This document shows, in pieces, positions 10,815 to 21,805 of a stretch of DNA of 64,000 nucleotides. Position numbers and translations under genes: made by a program. The stretch covers positions 308,421 through 372,420 of the forward strand of contig SKCR01049650.1 in assembly GCA_019454045.1 (NCBI GenBank), in the 5' to 3' direction. The notes beneath the pieces were generated by a model, which saw only the letters and a program-made list of their open reading frames with translations, searched no databases and was not told the DNA's origin. The stretch comes from Zanthoxylum bungeanum. Taxonomy: Eukaryota; Streptophyta; Magnoliopsida; Sapindales; Rutaceae. Numbering within the stretch: the stretch's first letter is position 1; each line of letters opens with the position of its first letter.

Positions 10815-10832
10815 TCCCCACAGACGGCGCCA
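10815..10832 (-). other. Primer binding site of Tat-1
   Basis: On the minus strand, 2 nt after the 5' LTR, TGGCGCCGTCTGTGGGGA. It is the Tat-type PBS, a tRNA 3'-end complement starting TGGCGCC. The position proves that the right-hand repeat is the 5' LTR. Confidence 0.85.
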
Positions 10833-10834
10833 AC

Positions 10835-11583
10835 TGTTGACGGCTGATTTTTGGTCTCAGGGTAATATGGGAATATCACTCCCGAAGAAATCCTCCCTCA
10901 ATAGTGAATTTGTTTGGTTATGGGGGACCAAAAGCAAACTTAGCGAAAAATAGATAAACACACCAATCAACAAGGAGATTTAACGTGGTTCGGTGGATTT
11001 GGATCCGACCTACGTCCACGGGCACAAACAGGATGATACTTTTATTACTTAAACACTCTTTTCGGGTCTCTACAAGTCAGAGCTTGAAGATTCAGTTCAC
11101 TAATTTTTTGATGATTTTGAGGATGATTTTGATCATGCCTTTTACACATGCTATGCCCTCCTATTTATAATAACACAGAAATCAGACTCCTATTTGCATA
11201 AGAAATCCTAATTGAACTTAGTCTCTTCTCCTTGCAAGGATTCCTAGCCTGATATTCCCTTCTCTTTTCTTATTCCTTTTCGGATTCTGACTTCATTTCC
11301 TTGTGAGAGTGGGATAACTCATTTTATCTTATCCGCAAGAATAGGGTGTCGTCATCTTGAACGCGTCTCGCCGCCTGGTCGGTCTTCATGAGGTCGGTCA
11401 TGACAATTTTTTATACTGAGAGCGTTTCTGCCGACCTTAAAGTGCTCGGTGATCCGAACCAAAGTGGTCTGTCTTCACATATTATGGTCGGGTCGGTTAT
11501 ATGATCTCAACCAGTCAGGGAATTACCCTTCTGTCCTCGTCATGCTGTCTTAAATGTTATAGTGCCTGAAAACACCATCAACA
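10835..11583 (-). repeat. 5' LTR of Tat-1
   Basis: 749 bp, same length as 2609-3357, with 10 substitutions and no indels by eye. Minus-strand TATAAATAG at 11161-11169 is the likely promoter for gag. Confidence 0.95.
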
Positions 11584-11588
11584 GATTT
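11584..11588. repeat. Target-site duplication of Tat-1 (right), GATTT
   Basis: Exact match of 2604-2608, immediately after the CA end of the right LTR. Confidence 0.95.
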
Positions 11589-11958
11589 AGTTGAATTTTT
11601 TTTTTGGGCACAATAAACACATTTGCAGTTCAAATAAATAAAAATATTTTAGTGGTGGACAAAGCTAAAATTGAATAAACCCATGTTTCCTCTAAGATTC
11701 AACTCAAATTAATGGTCCATTAAAGAAAATTACTAGAAATTTACTCGGTCAAAATCCTAAGAACTAGTGAGAAAGATTTATGCCGCTAACTTTACGGTTT
11801 TTTTAAGGTTATTATCTCGAAGAAAGTTCAGGTATCGAGGAGGAGTATAATAAAGATTGTACTTTATCTAAAAGTGGATAGCAAAGCCCAGAGAAAGATG
11901 AGGTTAAATAGAACGACCCAACCTCATGGTATAGAGAAATTCTCCCGAAGACAGAGCA
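11589..11958. other. AT-rich flank, possibly old Tat-2 LTR edge
   Basis: Continuation of the sequence interrupted by Tat-1. No coding frame or repeat partner recognised. The left edge of the Tat-2 LTR cannot be fixed and may lie inside this stretch. Confidence 0.4.
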
Positions 11959-12427
11959 TGTTGAGGAAGGAGCTAGAAGTACCGACCTTACCACACGAAG
12001 AGAGAGATTTGAGGATGTTTGAGAATTTGTAGAACCCAATCCGATGAGGTCATTATGTATGTATGGACCCGACCTAATTGAAGAATTGGACATGAATTTG
12101 ATAAGCATCATCTACCTCGGTATGATGACACGATGAATGAAGATGGAATCATAGGCCGACCAATATTGGGGTCATGCAGTATGCCCTAAATGTGAAGATG
12201 TGCTTGCAGAAGGCTAATGATGATAGAGGGAAAACAGTGGTTCACAGTTGTCATAGTAGGCCCTGCCAACCGCAATAAGCCAGTACGGTAGCAGGACAGT
12301 GGCAAAAAAGAGCAACTATAGGCCGCCAGAGGTCGGGGCAGTAGCAAAGGAATAAACATATATGATTGGCTAGATTGAGGGTGGTTGAGGAGAGTTATGG
12401 CTGCAATGATGGCTAAGTGACATGAGC

Positions 12428-12435
12428 TGACGTCA
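12428..12435. promoter_or_regulatory. TGACGTCA bZIP-type site upstream of Tat-2 TATA
   Basis: Perfect palindrome TGACGTCA (TGA/C-box class) centred about 35 bp upstream of the TATATAAAT at 12465. Known as a bZIP binding motif; use in this LTR is inferred. Confidence 0.4.
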
Positions 12436-12464
12436 GAGTTAGGGGAATAGTGGATTTGGGAGCC

Positions 12465-12473
12465 TATATAAAT
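12465..12473 (+). promoter_or_regulatory. TATA box of the Tat-2 LTR
   Basis: TATATAAAT in the context agcctatataaatggg, about 420 bp before the LTR end. This is a normal U3/R spacing. Confidence 0.55.
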
Positions 12474-12884
12474 GGGTTGAAGTCACAATTTCAAAGGTTA
12501 GCAATTTTTGCATTACACAACATGTAAAATCCAGAAATTTAGTGCTTGAGATAGAGAGAAAAAGCTGGTCAATTATGCGACCACTTGAGAGAATTATACC
12601 AGACTCGTTAATAACCGGGGTGTTATATTACTGTATTTGTGTTTCCGCTATTTGTAAGCTCAGGTTGGTATTGATCCTGAGTCATAATAAAATATCTCTC
12701 TATCACTCATGAATGTAAGTAGGAGTCATTCTCCGCTGAACCAGGTAAATTCTAGTATTTACCTCGTCTAATTGTCAAATTTGTGTGGTTTTCAACTAAC
12801 CAAATAAATTCATTTTTCTATGGAGGTTTATTTGAGGGGTGAATTTCTTTTTTGCCATTATAACTAAAAACAACTGTCAACAAT

Positions 12885-12902
12885 TGGCATTGTCTGTAAG
12901 GA
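12885..12902 (+). other. Decayed primer binding site of Tat-2
   Basis: TGGCATTGTCTGTAAGGA, 2 nt after the LTR. It differs from the Tat-1 PBS (10815-10832, minus) at five positions, all C-to-T or G-to-A. Only about 20 bp of Tat-2 interior remain before the Athila LTR starts at 12924. Confidence 0.7.
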
Positions 12903-12923
12903 AGGTATAGAAATTAGCATGAC

Positions 12924-14168
12924 TGGTGAGCGGAAAATATATCAATATTTATCGCCCATTTTACTTAATATTTTGTTTAGTTTCTCGGGTTTGAAGAACG
13001 TTTTGATGTGTTTTAGTTTATTTTGCAGATAAAATAATATTGGGACTCAATGAAATCATTTAGGACTAAATGTGGGTCAAATAAGGGTAAAAATTGGACT
13101 TGACATATTAATTTTGGAGATTGGAAACTTAAAAGGGCGTTCTAACGAAGTGCAGTTTCGGAAATTCCAATTTTATGCAATTGTCATATTTTGGGTATAA
13201 CAATTTACTCTGATATCGGATTGAGCTGATTCAAGTTTCAGATTAAAGAAGACTCAACAATCTACAACTTTGAAGAACAAAATAATTTCGAATTCTGAAG
13301 ATTTCATGATTGAAATTGATGAAACATCTGAAAGTGTTTTATGTGTAATTATTAAAGTCATTTTCAAAGTAAAAAAATAAAAAAATAAAAAAATAATAAA
13401 AATAGTCAAGCTCCCACCAAACATAATAGAAATTAATAATGCATTTGGTGGAGCAATTAGTGAAGGATTTGGTGGAGCATTTGGTGGATGATTTGATGAA
13501 GGGAAAATTTTGCCTATAAATATCAAATCATTTCATTTGTAAATTCATACTTTCTTATTTGAAATTCTTTATGAATAACTAAGAAGATTGTATCTTATTT
13601 GTTTATTTACAGCTTTCAGTAATTAATTTCCGCTTTCCCACTTTCTTTTCTTTACTTTTCAGTTTTTACTTTCCGTAATTTACTTTTACGCACAATACTT
13701 TCTCTTTTTTACTTTTTCAATTTTTACTTTTCAAGCAATGGGGATGTAACTCCCCCTTGCTGGGTAAAAGGTAAAGCTTTTATTATTGCTATTTAGATTA
13801 ATCTCCCTTAATTATAATATAATAAACCTGACTTAATGAGGATACCGCCATATTAGTCGGTTGGTAATTAATTATAAATTGATTTTAACCTGACTAAACA
13901 TGGATACTGTCTGGTTGGTCGGTTGGTAATTAATTATTAATTTGACTTAATCAGGGTACCGCCTATATGGCTGGTTGGTAATTATCACGCAAAGTTAATA
14001 TATTATATTAAGAGAAATATCTAAAATAGTAGTAATAAAAGTGGATCCTCTAACCCCATCATTTTCTTTTATTATACTTTTACTTTATTTACTTTTCAGC
14101 AATTTACTTTCCAGTAATTTAATTTACAGCATTTATTTTGTCTTTTCTTTTATTTAAGTTTTTACTAT
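12924..14168 (+). repeat. LTR A1, first part
   Basis: Matches 21821 onward and 35433 onward. Contains a 12-bp minisatellite at about 13435-13500, TATAAATA at 13515-13522, and repeated 'taccgcc(t)atat..tcggttggtaatt' motifs at 13850-13985. Interrupted after 14168 by solo LTR F. Confidence 0.88.
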
Positions 14169-14400
14169 TGTAGACACTGTATTTTTGCATAGAAGCCCAA
14201 TGATGAGTCTCGTATGGAGGCACTACCCGATAAGTCATGGAAGTCACGTGAAACGGACGCCGGAAGGGAAAATTCTGAAATTAATAGCTCGTCAAATTTA
14301 AATTCGCTAGTTAGCCGCGGGTTCGCTTAGTCAATTCATGTTTAAAACATTAATCTTGGCCCAAATCCCTCGCACACAAACCAAAACCCTAGTGCACCAC

Positions 14401-14408
14401 TATATAAA
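14401..14408 (+). promoter_or_regulatory. TATA box of solo LTR F
   Basis: TATATAAA in accactatataaacataa, 232 bp from the F start. It is followed by an untranslated-looking A/C-rich leader, which sets the plus orientation of F. Confidence 0.55.
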
Positions 14409-16170
14409 CATAACCTAAACCAAACCCTAGGAGAAAAAACACTTCACGCCTCCCCTCTCTCTCATTCGGCTGATCCCTCTTCTTCCTCACAAAAAAAAAA
14501 CCCAGCCGAAACCCTAAACTAAATAGCCCTCACCGAAACGACACTACAAAAACACACAGAAGCTCCACACGTAGCCCTCCTCTCTCAACCTTCACGACAC
14601 ACAACTCGGCAGCCACATGAAAACCAGTAAACCCTAAGTCCCTTCTTCTCCACTTGGACTCTCGGCCACATGGACCCTACTCGCCACTCTCAAACAAAAT
14701 GAAACCCTAATGACTATCTCATTCACATCAGCTCCTCAACACTTCTCTCCCTGATGCAGCTTCTCTCTATAGGCAAACCCACTCTCTCTCTCTCCACGAC
14801 AACAAGAACTAACCAAGCCAATAACCGTGAATCAACCAAACCTAGACACTTCACTCACAAGTCACTCGGCAGACTCTCTCATTCACGGCAAAAAGAACAA
14901 GAAAAAGAAACCTAGACAGCACTCTTTTCTTCCTTCTCCCTCACCAACCTACCGACAAGACAAAAACAAATGAACCAGTCCCCTACATCACCAACTAAAC
15001 AACAACCCTAAAGCCCATTTAATCACCGACTAGACAACAACCCTAAAACCTTCACCGACAACAAAACGCCCCTCCCTGACCATCACAAACTGCACATTCC
15101 TTCACGAAAACAAGCCACAAGAACACTCGAAAGCCCTAAGCCAAACGCCCCCCACTGACCGACAAGAAAAAGCCCCTTGGATCACGTTGATGATCATCGA
15201 CTATGTGGCGCACTGTGACCATGCCATGAATTTTGCTTGTAAGTTGTTAATGATCCGGACGTGGCTGATGCTGATGAGTGGAAGATGCGCATGTGTTCAA
15301 AACATATATTGCAAGTGACGCACGCTTAATTATATTTGCAATTGAAGCATGCATAATTAGCCATATGTACGGCGCATGATCAAAGGAACATGAATGCGCA
15401 TGGTCGATGACGAAACAATGCCAAAATCACTAAAAAACAGTGCAGGAAACAGTCTAGAAATAGTCCCTAAACACCCCCTAAAACAGTCCCTAAACCATCT
15501 AAAACCAGTCCCCATAAAATAGTCCCTGAACCACCCAAATAACAGTGAACAAAACAGCAAAACAGCGGGCGAAAACAGAGAAAACAGTGAGTGGAAACAG
15601 CGAACCAGAAAAATAGCGGAAACGTTAACCTTTCTGGCGACGTCCCAACGCACTCCCGAGAAGCGACTTAAAATGTAAGACCTGAGGGCACCCTTTATTA
15701 TATTTTATTTTGTTGCCCTGGAAACGGCATGCTTGGTTGGAAGTAAAATACGTCCAACCGGGTATGCAAAGTCCTACATTGAAAACGGCCAAATTCTTTG
15801 GTCACATATCTCATTATTCGGCATTTATTTCATGTTATTTGTCTTTTTACTATTTCGTATTTAATTTGCATTTATGGTTATTTTATTATTCCGCATTTAT
15901 TTTGTGTTATTTATCTTCCTTGTTGTGTCGCATATTTGTCTTTTCAGTTATTTATTGTTATATGCATTATAATATTTCATGTATGTCAACATTGAGTTAA
16001 TGATTGCGTGTTATCCCTTGCGGTATATCGGATGGAAACCCAGACATAAATTCTGTAGCCGAATTCGAATGGATGGTAGTGTGGTCTGTACATGGGATAC
16101 AACTCCACGTACCGCTTGAGAAACAGTCATGCATGTGTTTATGTCATTATAAATGCCATTTTTGTAATCT

Positions 16171-16435
16171 CGTTCGAACGCGTTCCCGAACGCCACACGA
16201 ACGTATGCATTCTGCCTCACTTCGTTCGAACGTGTTTATGAACGCTACTCGAACGCATGCATTCGGCCTTACCCCGTTCGAACGTGTTTGTGAACGCTAC
16301 TCGAACGCATTCATTCTGTCTTGTCATGCATCACATCCCATCCCGTTCGAACGTATTTCTGAATGCTACACGAACTCGTGCATTCTGCCTCACTCCGTTC
16401 GAACGCGTTTCCGAACGCTACATGAACGCGCACAT
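16171..16435. repeat. 52-bp tandem repeat with CGTTCGAACG palindrome
   Basis: Perfect 10-bp palindrome CGTTCGAACG at 16171, 16223, 16275, 16344 and 16396. Spacings are 52, 52, 69 and 52, and each unit also carries gaacgc.ac..gaacgc.tgcattc. One unit has a 17-bp insertion. Confidence 0.9.
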
Positions 16436-16899
16436 ACTAGACAGGTTCCTTTATCATGTTTTATGCATGCTTGTCTCTTTAGTTATTCATTTATGCATCA
16501 TGTGCTTAATTATCTGTCATTATTGTTAACGTTTCTATTTGTCATCGCCACACTTCTCTGATTAACATATTTGTAGAATTATGCATTCGTTTTCACTTAC
16601 ATTTATATTTATGGGTGTATAAACTTGTATGTCATTTGAATTATTTTGCATGTGTTGCATAAGACTTGGTTATATTATTGCATAAATCCGTTCATTACAA
16701 TCGGCATAAGTAAGGGACCATTCTGAACCCAATGGTTTGAGGTCTTCCCTTACGAGGGGTGAGTGCGGCCTTAAATCATTTCCCAGTTCACACTGGGTGG
16801 CGACTCCATTTATTTCTCCGGTTTAGTCCCCCGAGGGCTACTCCGTACACCCGACCGGGCCACAAGCCCGGGACCGCTCGCCGATTTCTGTGTCCTACA

Positions 16900-17610
16900 C
16901 TACCCGTAAATATGTGTCGTAACTAAGCCAGTTATCTGGGGTTGTGATGAAATTCAATATCACCGGTTTATAAGGGGTTAAATTACAGTTTGGTTAATAT
17001 AAAGTTTTATTTATTGAGCTTTAATCCTAATGCTTTTTATTAACTGGCCATTAATAAAATTGAACTGGTAAACTTAAAATGGACTTGGAAAATGGATTTT
17101 AGGATTAAGACCTTAGACTCAATAGCCCACGATCTTCCTTACAGGATAGGAATATACCTGTCGGGCGGGGGTAGCCATAATTGGAACTTAATCTTAATGA
17201 ATTCAGATAATTTGGTTAACATAGGAATATGATTAATCGGGTTATACTGGGTATTTGTATTTGACCATCGGAAAAGGATTTTACATAATTTCGTGTTCCA
17301 GGTTAATAAACCAATATATTACACAAACGTAAAATAACCACTTCATCTTTTAAAAAGATATTGGAAGGATTCACAACCCAATATAGTTTTATAAATTTGA
17401 ATTTTCTTTAATTTACTTTCAAGCAATTTTATTTAATTGTTTTAATTTTAAAGTCACCACCCAATCAAACAATCAATCAATTAGATACTTGTAAACATTT
17501 AACATCATAAATTGATAACAAAAGATTTTAATTCCTCGTGGGATCAATACTTTTTATACTACTTGAACGATACGTGCACTTGCGTTATGCGCGTGTGATT
17601 ACGCCGGTCA
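16900..17610 (+). repeat. LTR A1, second part (R/U5)
   Basis: Colinear with 23124-23857 of LTR A2. Ends ..gtgattacgccggtca at 17610. Confidence 0.85.
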
Positions 17611-17616
17611 AGTTTT

Positions 17617-17634
17617 TGGCGCCGTTGCCGGGTA
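17617..17634 (+). other. Primer binding site, tRNA-Asp type (A1-A2)
   Basis: TGGCGCCGTTGCCGGGTA, 6 nt after the LTR. It matches the complement of the plant tRNA-Asp 3' end except for one base. This PBS is characteristic of Athila. Confidence 0.85.
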
Positions 17635-17743
17635 CTTATTTATCTTTCACTATTAGTTTTGAGGTTAGATACCTTTACTTGTATCTAATTTTCTTTTTAC
17701 TTATTGTTTTTGTTTTCACTTGTTTCAGGTTCTCAGACACTAT

Positions 17744-20437
17744 ATGAGACGAACCAGAAGCTTTGAACTCTGACCGCTTGACCCAGAGATTGAAAGAACC
17801 ATCAGACAGTTGAGAAGGGAAATGCGAGAATTCCAAGAAGCAATCGTTAACATGGAACCTGAACCTCTGGACGTTGCACCACCAATTCCCATTCGAGACA
17901 GAACCATTCCTGTGGTTGATGGACTAATTTCTTGTAATTTACTTTCTCCCTTACCAGCAAATGCGTGTGACATCAAAAGATGCATTCAGATGATTCAGCA
18001 GTCAGTTTAGTTCGAGGGGAATGCAACTGAAGATCCTAATGCCCATATCAGCAACTTCCTGGAGATTTGTGATACTTTCAACTACAACCGAGCAGCTGAA
18101 GAAGCTATGAGACTGTGAGTTTTTCCATATTCCTTGAAAGACAGAGCCAAAGCTTGGCTACATTCACTACCAGCAGGTTCCATCATAACTTGGAACACTC
18201 TAGCCACAAAAGTCCTTGCAAAGTACTTTCCACCAGCCAGAACTGCAAAGTTGAGGAATGACATCACATGTTTTGTACAACAAGATTTAGAATCCCTTTA
18301 GGAAGCTTGGGAAAGGTACTAAGATTTACTTCGGAAATGTCATCACCATGAGATTGCAAAATGGCTACAAGTCCAAACCTTCTACAATGGACTTTCTGGA
18401 ATAATGAGAACCACAATTGATGCTGTTGCTGGAGGAGCTTTAATGGCAAAAGGAGAAGGTCAAGCCTGAGACTTAATTGAAGAAATGGCCAACAACAACT
18501 CCTTGTGGCCAACAGAAATGAGCTTGATTCAACGAATTGATGGAATTTATGAAGTTAGAGCCAATACTGCAGTGAATGCCAAGCTGGATCAGATATGCAA
18601 ATTCATGGAAACTCTCAGCATGCAAGTTAATACTAAATCCACTAGTTCACCATATGGAGAAGTACTAGAGCCAAACCAACATAAAGAGACGGTGAATTAT
18701 GTCAACAATTTCAATAGACAGGGGAATAATCCATATTCCAACACCTACAACCCAGGGTGGAGGAATCATCCCAATTTCGCATGGAGCAACAATTCAGGGA
18801 AAATGAACAATCCACCACCCGGATTCCAACAGCAAAACAAAGGCCAGGAGTATGACAATGAAACAGGAATAACAGAAGTGCTGACCCACTTGAAAAAGAT
18901 AGAAGCAAAACATGACTCTCAAGCAGCTAGGTATGATGCTTTGTTTCAATCTCAAACAGCATTAATTCAAAGTCAATCTGCTTCTATCAAAGCACTGGAG
19001 AATCAATTTGGACCACTGGCCAATGCTCAGAGTTACAGATCGCCAGGTAACCTTCCTAATAACACTGAACCAAATCTAAGAAACATTGGGAAGGAGCAAG
19101 GTCATGCCATCATGTTAAAAAGAGGTACTAAAATTAACAAAAATGTTGGAGTCAAGGCAACTTTTGAGGAAGTTCCAAAAGAAAGCAACGAAGAAGTTCC
19201 ACAGATGGAGGAAAAAGAAGCAAAGGAAAAAGATCAAGAAATAATCACTATACCTCCACCTTTTCCATAGTGTCTCCAGAAGAATAAACTAGACAAGCAG
19301 TTTTCTCGATTCCTGGAGATCTTCAAAAAGCTGCATATCAACATCCCATTTGCAGAAGCCTTGGAAGAAATGCCCAGCTATGTCAAATTCATGAAAGATA
19401 TTCTTTCACGAAAGAGAAGATTAGGAGATTACGAGACAGTTCCATTGTCAGAAGAATGCAGCGCCATCATTCAGAGGAAGCTTCCCCCAAAGTTGAAAGA
19501 TCCTGGCAGTTTCATTATTCCTTGCACCATAGGAGAACATGACTTCGGTAAGGCTTTGTGTGATCTAGGTGCGAGTGTTAACTTGATGCCTTTTTCTATT
19601 TTAAGGAAATTGCATATTGGAGAAACAATGCCTACCTCAGTCTCTCTACAACTTGCTGATATAACGCTCGTATTTCCAAGAGGTGTAGTTGAAGATGTGC
19701 TGGTCAAAGTTGACAAATTCATTTTCCCATCAGATTTTATTGTCCTTGATATGGAGGAAGACGAAGACGTGCCAATCATCCTCGGGAGACCATTCTTGGC
19801 TATAGGACGAACCATTATTGATCTACAAAAATGAGAACTATCCATGAGGGTACAAGACCAAGAAGTAACATTCAATGTTTTCAAAGCCATGAATTTCTCG
19901 GATGATGAAAAGAATGAGGAATGTTTCAAACTTGATGTGATACATAGTACCATCCAGACTTGCGATGCAATGCAAAGTTCTACTGACAAACTTAAAGCAT
20001 GTCAATTGCCCTTGGAGCCTGAAGATAAAGCGTAGTGCGTATTGAAGAAGCCAATTCTTGCACTAGAAGCAACAGAAGAGAAACAGTTCCACCAGCTCAA
20101 TGAATTGCAAGAATTTCACATACAACCTTTTGAGAATGCTAAATTGTACAAAGGAAAAACCCAGAAGAGACATGATGAGAAGTTAGTACGCATACAACTA
20201 GAACCAGGGCAGCGGGTACTGTTAAACAAATCAAGCTTGAAACTCTTTCCATGGAAGCCAAAATCAAGGTGGTTAGGTCCATTCTTAATCACCAAAGTCT
20301 TACCAGATAGAGCCGTTGAGTTACATGATCCCGACTCCAATAAAACATTCAAGGTTAAAAACAAGCGTGTCAAGCACTACTGGGGAGAATCAATTGAGCG
20401 ACAAAAAGAAAGTGTCACACTTTCAGATCCAGCCTAA
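17744..20437 (+). pseudogene. Athila-type gag-protease-integrase tail, one frame with nine stops
   Basis: A single 898-codon frame. Gag: a conserved start (MRRTRSFEL), the capsid region around FPYSLKDRAKAWLHSLPAGS (18120-18180) and W..LATK.LAKYFPPA, then a Q/N-rich tail (NPGWRNHPNFAWSNN) with a coiled segment (LENQFGPLANAQ). Protease (about 19480-19800): LCDLGASVNLMP active site and the VPIILGRPFLA strand. A short linker follows, then directly the integrase C-terminal region (20060-20390: LNELQEFHIQPFENA, PGQRVLL, KLKSRW-like KPKSRWLGPFLI). RT, RNase H and the DDE core are missing, yet the frame is kept across the junction (about 20000-20060). Stops: 17771, 18008, 18116, 18298, 18319, 18467, 19268, 19832, 20033. 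No frameshift was seen. It would not make full-length protein. Confidence 0.85.
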
Positions 20438-21805
20438 CGTTCGGGCAGTCATGTCTAGCTGATGACTTTAAACTTAGCGCTAGCAGGGAGGCAACCTATG
20501 CAATTTGGATCTTAACCTTTAAATTCCTATTTTAGATGTAGAATTTCAGCTAACCAGGTACTATCTTCTAAACTCATCTTCTAATTTTTAAGACATTGGG
20601 AACAATGTCTCATTTAGGTTTGGGGGTGGGGAATAGTTGTATTATTTTTTATTTTTATGTTGTTTTTATTTTTAGTCCAAAATTTTCGAAAAAATACAAA
20701 AAAAATGTAAAATTTTACAAAAATCAAAAAAAATATTTTGTGTTTTTAATTTGATTAATCGGGTGAAATTGGTGTAAGAGATAGCCGAGTAAGAAATTTC
20801 CACTCCTGAGACGTATCTCAACCTATTTCGAAACAAGTTAATTTTTGTTTATTTCATTTTGAATTATTTAATTAGTAAATTCTCCATAAAACTGATTAAA
20901 ATGAATCTTCATATGCTCAGTTGACATATATTATCAACATGCATGGTAACATACAGACATGAAAAGTAATTGACGAGTTTGTAATATTCAGTGCTCTAGT
21001 TTAATTGGAGGAAGCATCTAAAAAAGCGATGGGAAAAAAAAACGTTTGAGATCCGAGTTATTAAGTCCGTAGGGGTGTTTTAACATCTAGTGCCCTAAAA
21101 CCAACTGGTTTGGGAGCCACTGGCCTAAAGCTTGCTACATGGATCAAAGATGTTGCAAAATATATATATATATCTGAAGTCTGAGTAATTAAGTCCGTAG
21201 GGGTGTCTTAACACCTAGTGCCCTAAAACCAACTGATTTGGGAGTCACTAGCCCAAAGCTCGCTACATAGATGGAAGATATTGTATATAAATTTTAAAAA
21301 AAATCAAAAAAAAAAGTATTCCATTGCTTAAAAAGGTGTGAATTCTGATAAAACTTTAGGACAAAAATATTACTCTCTTCTCAACAACACTCGTGACTAT
21401 TGTGGGCAAAATGAGTTGATTAATATTTTGTTAGCTGTGTATATAAAGAATGGTAAAAATAATCGGAGAATTTACTTATTCGGTAATTTAAAAAGAAAAA
21501 TAACAACTACTGACTTGGATTAGAATTTTCACATGTTTAGTCACTAACTTCTTTATTCTCTTTTCTCTTGTCTTTTTGCTTTTGTGTGCATTAGTTTTAT
21601 TATCTTTTTACTTTTTTAAATCGTTTGTGGGTATCGTTGCTGTAAGCCCTCACGAGACTACAACTCGTCCACTAGGGAAACCTAGGGGTTTAAAGGCTTG
21701 TTGCATACGCTAAATGCAACCATGATCCCTACGAAAGTGGCTTAGTTTAATTTTAATTGTTTCTTGCATTTTATTTTATTTTTTTGCTCGAGGACTAGCA
21801 AAATA
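20438..21805 (+). other. 3' non-coding region of Athila A1-A2
   Basis: Begins with the block agcgctagcagggaggcaac (20477-20496), which is shared with element B. It then has cattgggaacaatgtctcat..aggtttgggggtgg, an A/T-rich spacer, a ~128-bp direct repeat (21045-21290), and a conserved stretch before the PPT. A 61-codon frame at 21338-21523 has a counterpart at 34939, but it is broken in B and has no known domain. No env-like gene is present. Confidence 0.65.
21045..21290. repeat. Duplicated ~128-bp motif of Athila 3' region
   Basis: Two copies of 'gagtaattaagtccgtaggggtgtcttaacacctagtgccctaaaacc..tttgggag.cactggcc.aaagct.gctacat', starting at about 21051 and 21178. They contain a small hairpin, GGTGT-cttA-ACACC. 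The same pair occurs at about 30995-31220 (B) and 34650-34880 (A2-A3). Confidence 0.85.

Larger units (their letters stand above)
2609..11583 (-). mobile_element. Complete Tat-type Ty3/gypsy element 'Tat-1', gag-protease only
   Basis: An 8,975-bp element bounded by two 749-bp direct repeats and a 5-bp TSD. Element sense is minus: the 5' LTR is on the right (10835-11583), followed leftward by the PBS, gag, a protease, tandem repeats, an opposite-strand gene (4144-6594) and the 3' LTR (2609-3357). RT, RNase H and integrase are absent. The protease frame runs straight into tandem repeats at about 8480, and no RT- or integrase-like sequence follows. The two LTRs differ at 10 positions by eye (about 1.3%), so transposition was recent. 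PBS type, CHHC zinc knuckle, 3' tandem repeats and the antisense ORF are Tat-lineage traits. The element must have used RT and integrase from a partner. Confidence 0.93.
11959..12882 (+). repeat. 5' LTR of old Tat-type element 'Tat-2' (left edge uncertain)
   Basis: The right end is supported: ..caactgtcaaca at 12871-12882 is followed by a degenerate Tat PBS. Inside are a TATA box (TATATAAAT at 12465) and AATAAA-like signals (aataaaatatc at about 12687). The left end is placed at a tgttgagg match to the expected TGTTGA start, but that is a guess because no second LTR is in the window. Confidence 0.5.
14169..16899. mobile_element. Solo LTR 'F' (2.73 kb) inside LTR A1
   Basis: Absent from the sister LTRs A2 and A3, whose sequence runs straight across this point (ttttta-ct-...-cgtaaatatgtg). 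Ends TGTAGACAC...GTGTCCTACA are LTR-like TG...CA inverted repeats. The flanks actat/ctacc suggest an imperfect short duplication. Inside: TATATAAA at 14401-14408, a long A/C-rich G-poor leader with many ccctaa motifs (14390-15180), a 52-bp repeat (16171-16430), and a GC-richer end (ccgagggctactccgtacacccgaccgggcc). No internal coding domain is present, so it is a solo LTR. The family was not identified. Confidence 0.8.

Noticed and set aside
15357..16561. Open frames (98, 96 and 185 codons) in solo LTR F
   Set aside because: They lie in LTR sequence and the 52-bp repeat, carry no domain, and are not needed to explain the region.
14169..16899. F as a complete element or captured gene
   Set aside because: Has LTR-type ends and promoter but no second LTR, PBS, PPT or coding domain, so a solo LTR is simpler.
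21338..21523. Small 61-codon frame with a counterpart at 34939-35139
   Set aside because: Similarity is explained by the two elements being copies; the related B sequence near 31300 is frameshifted, so coding is unlikely.
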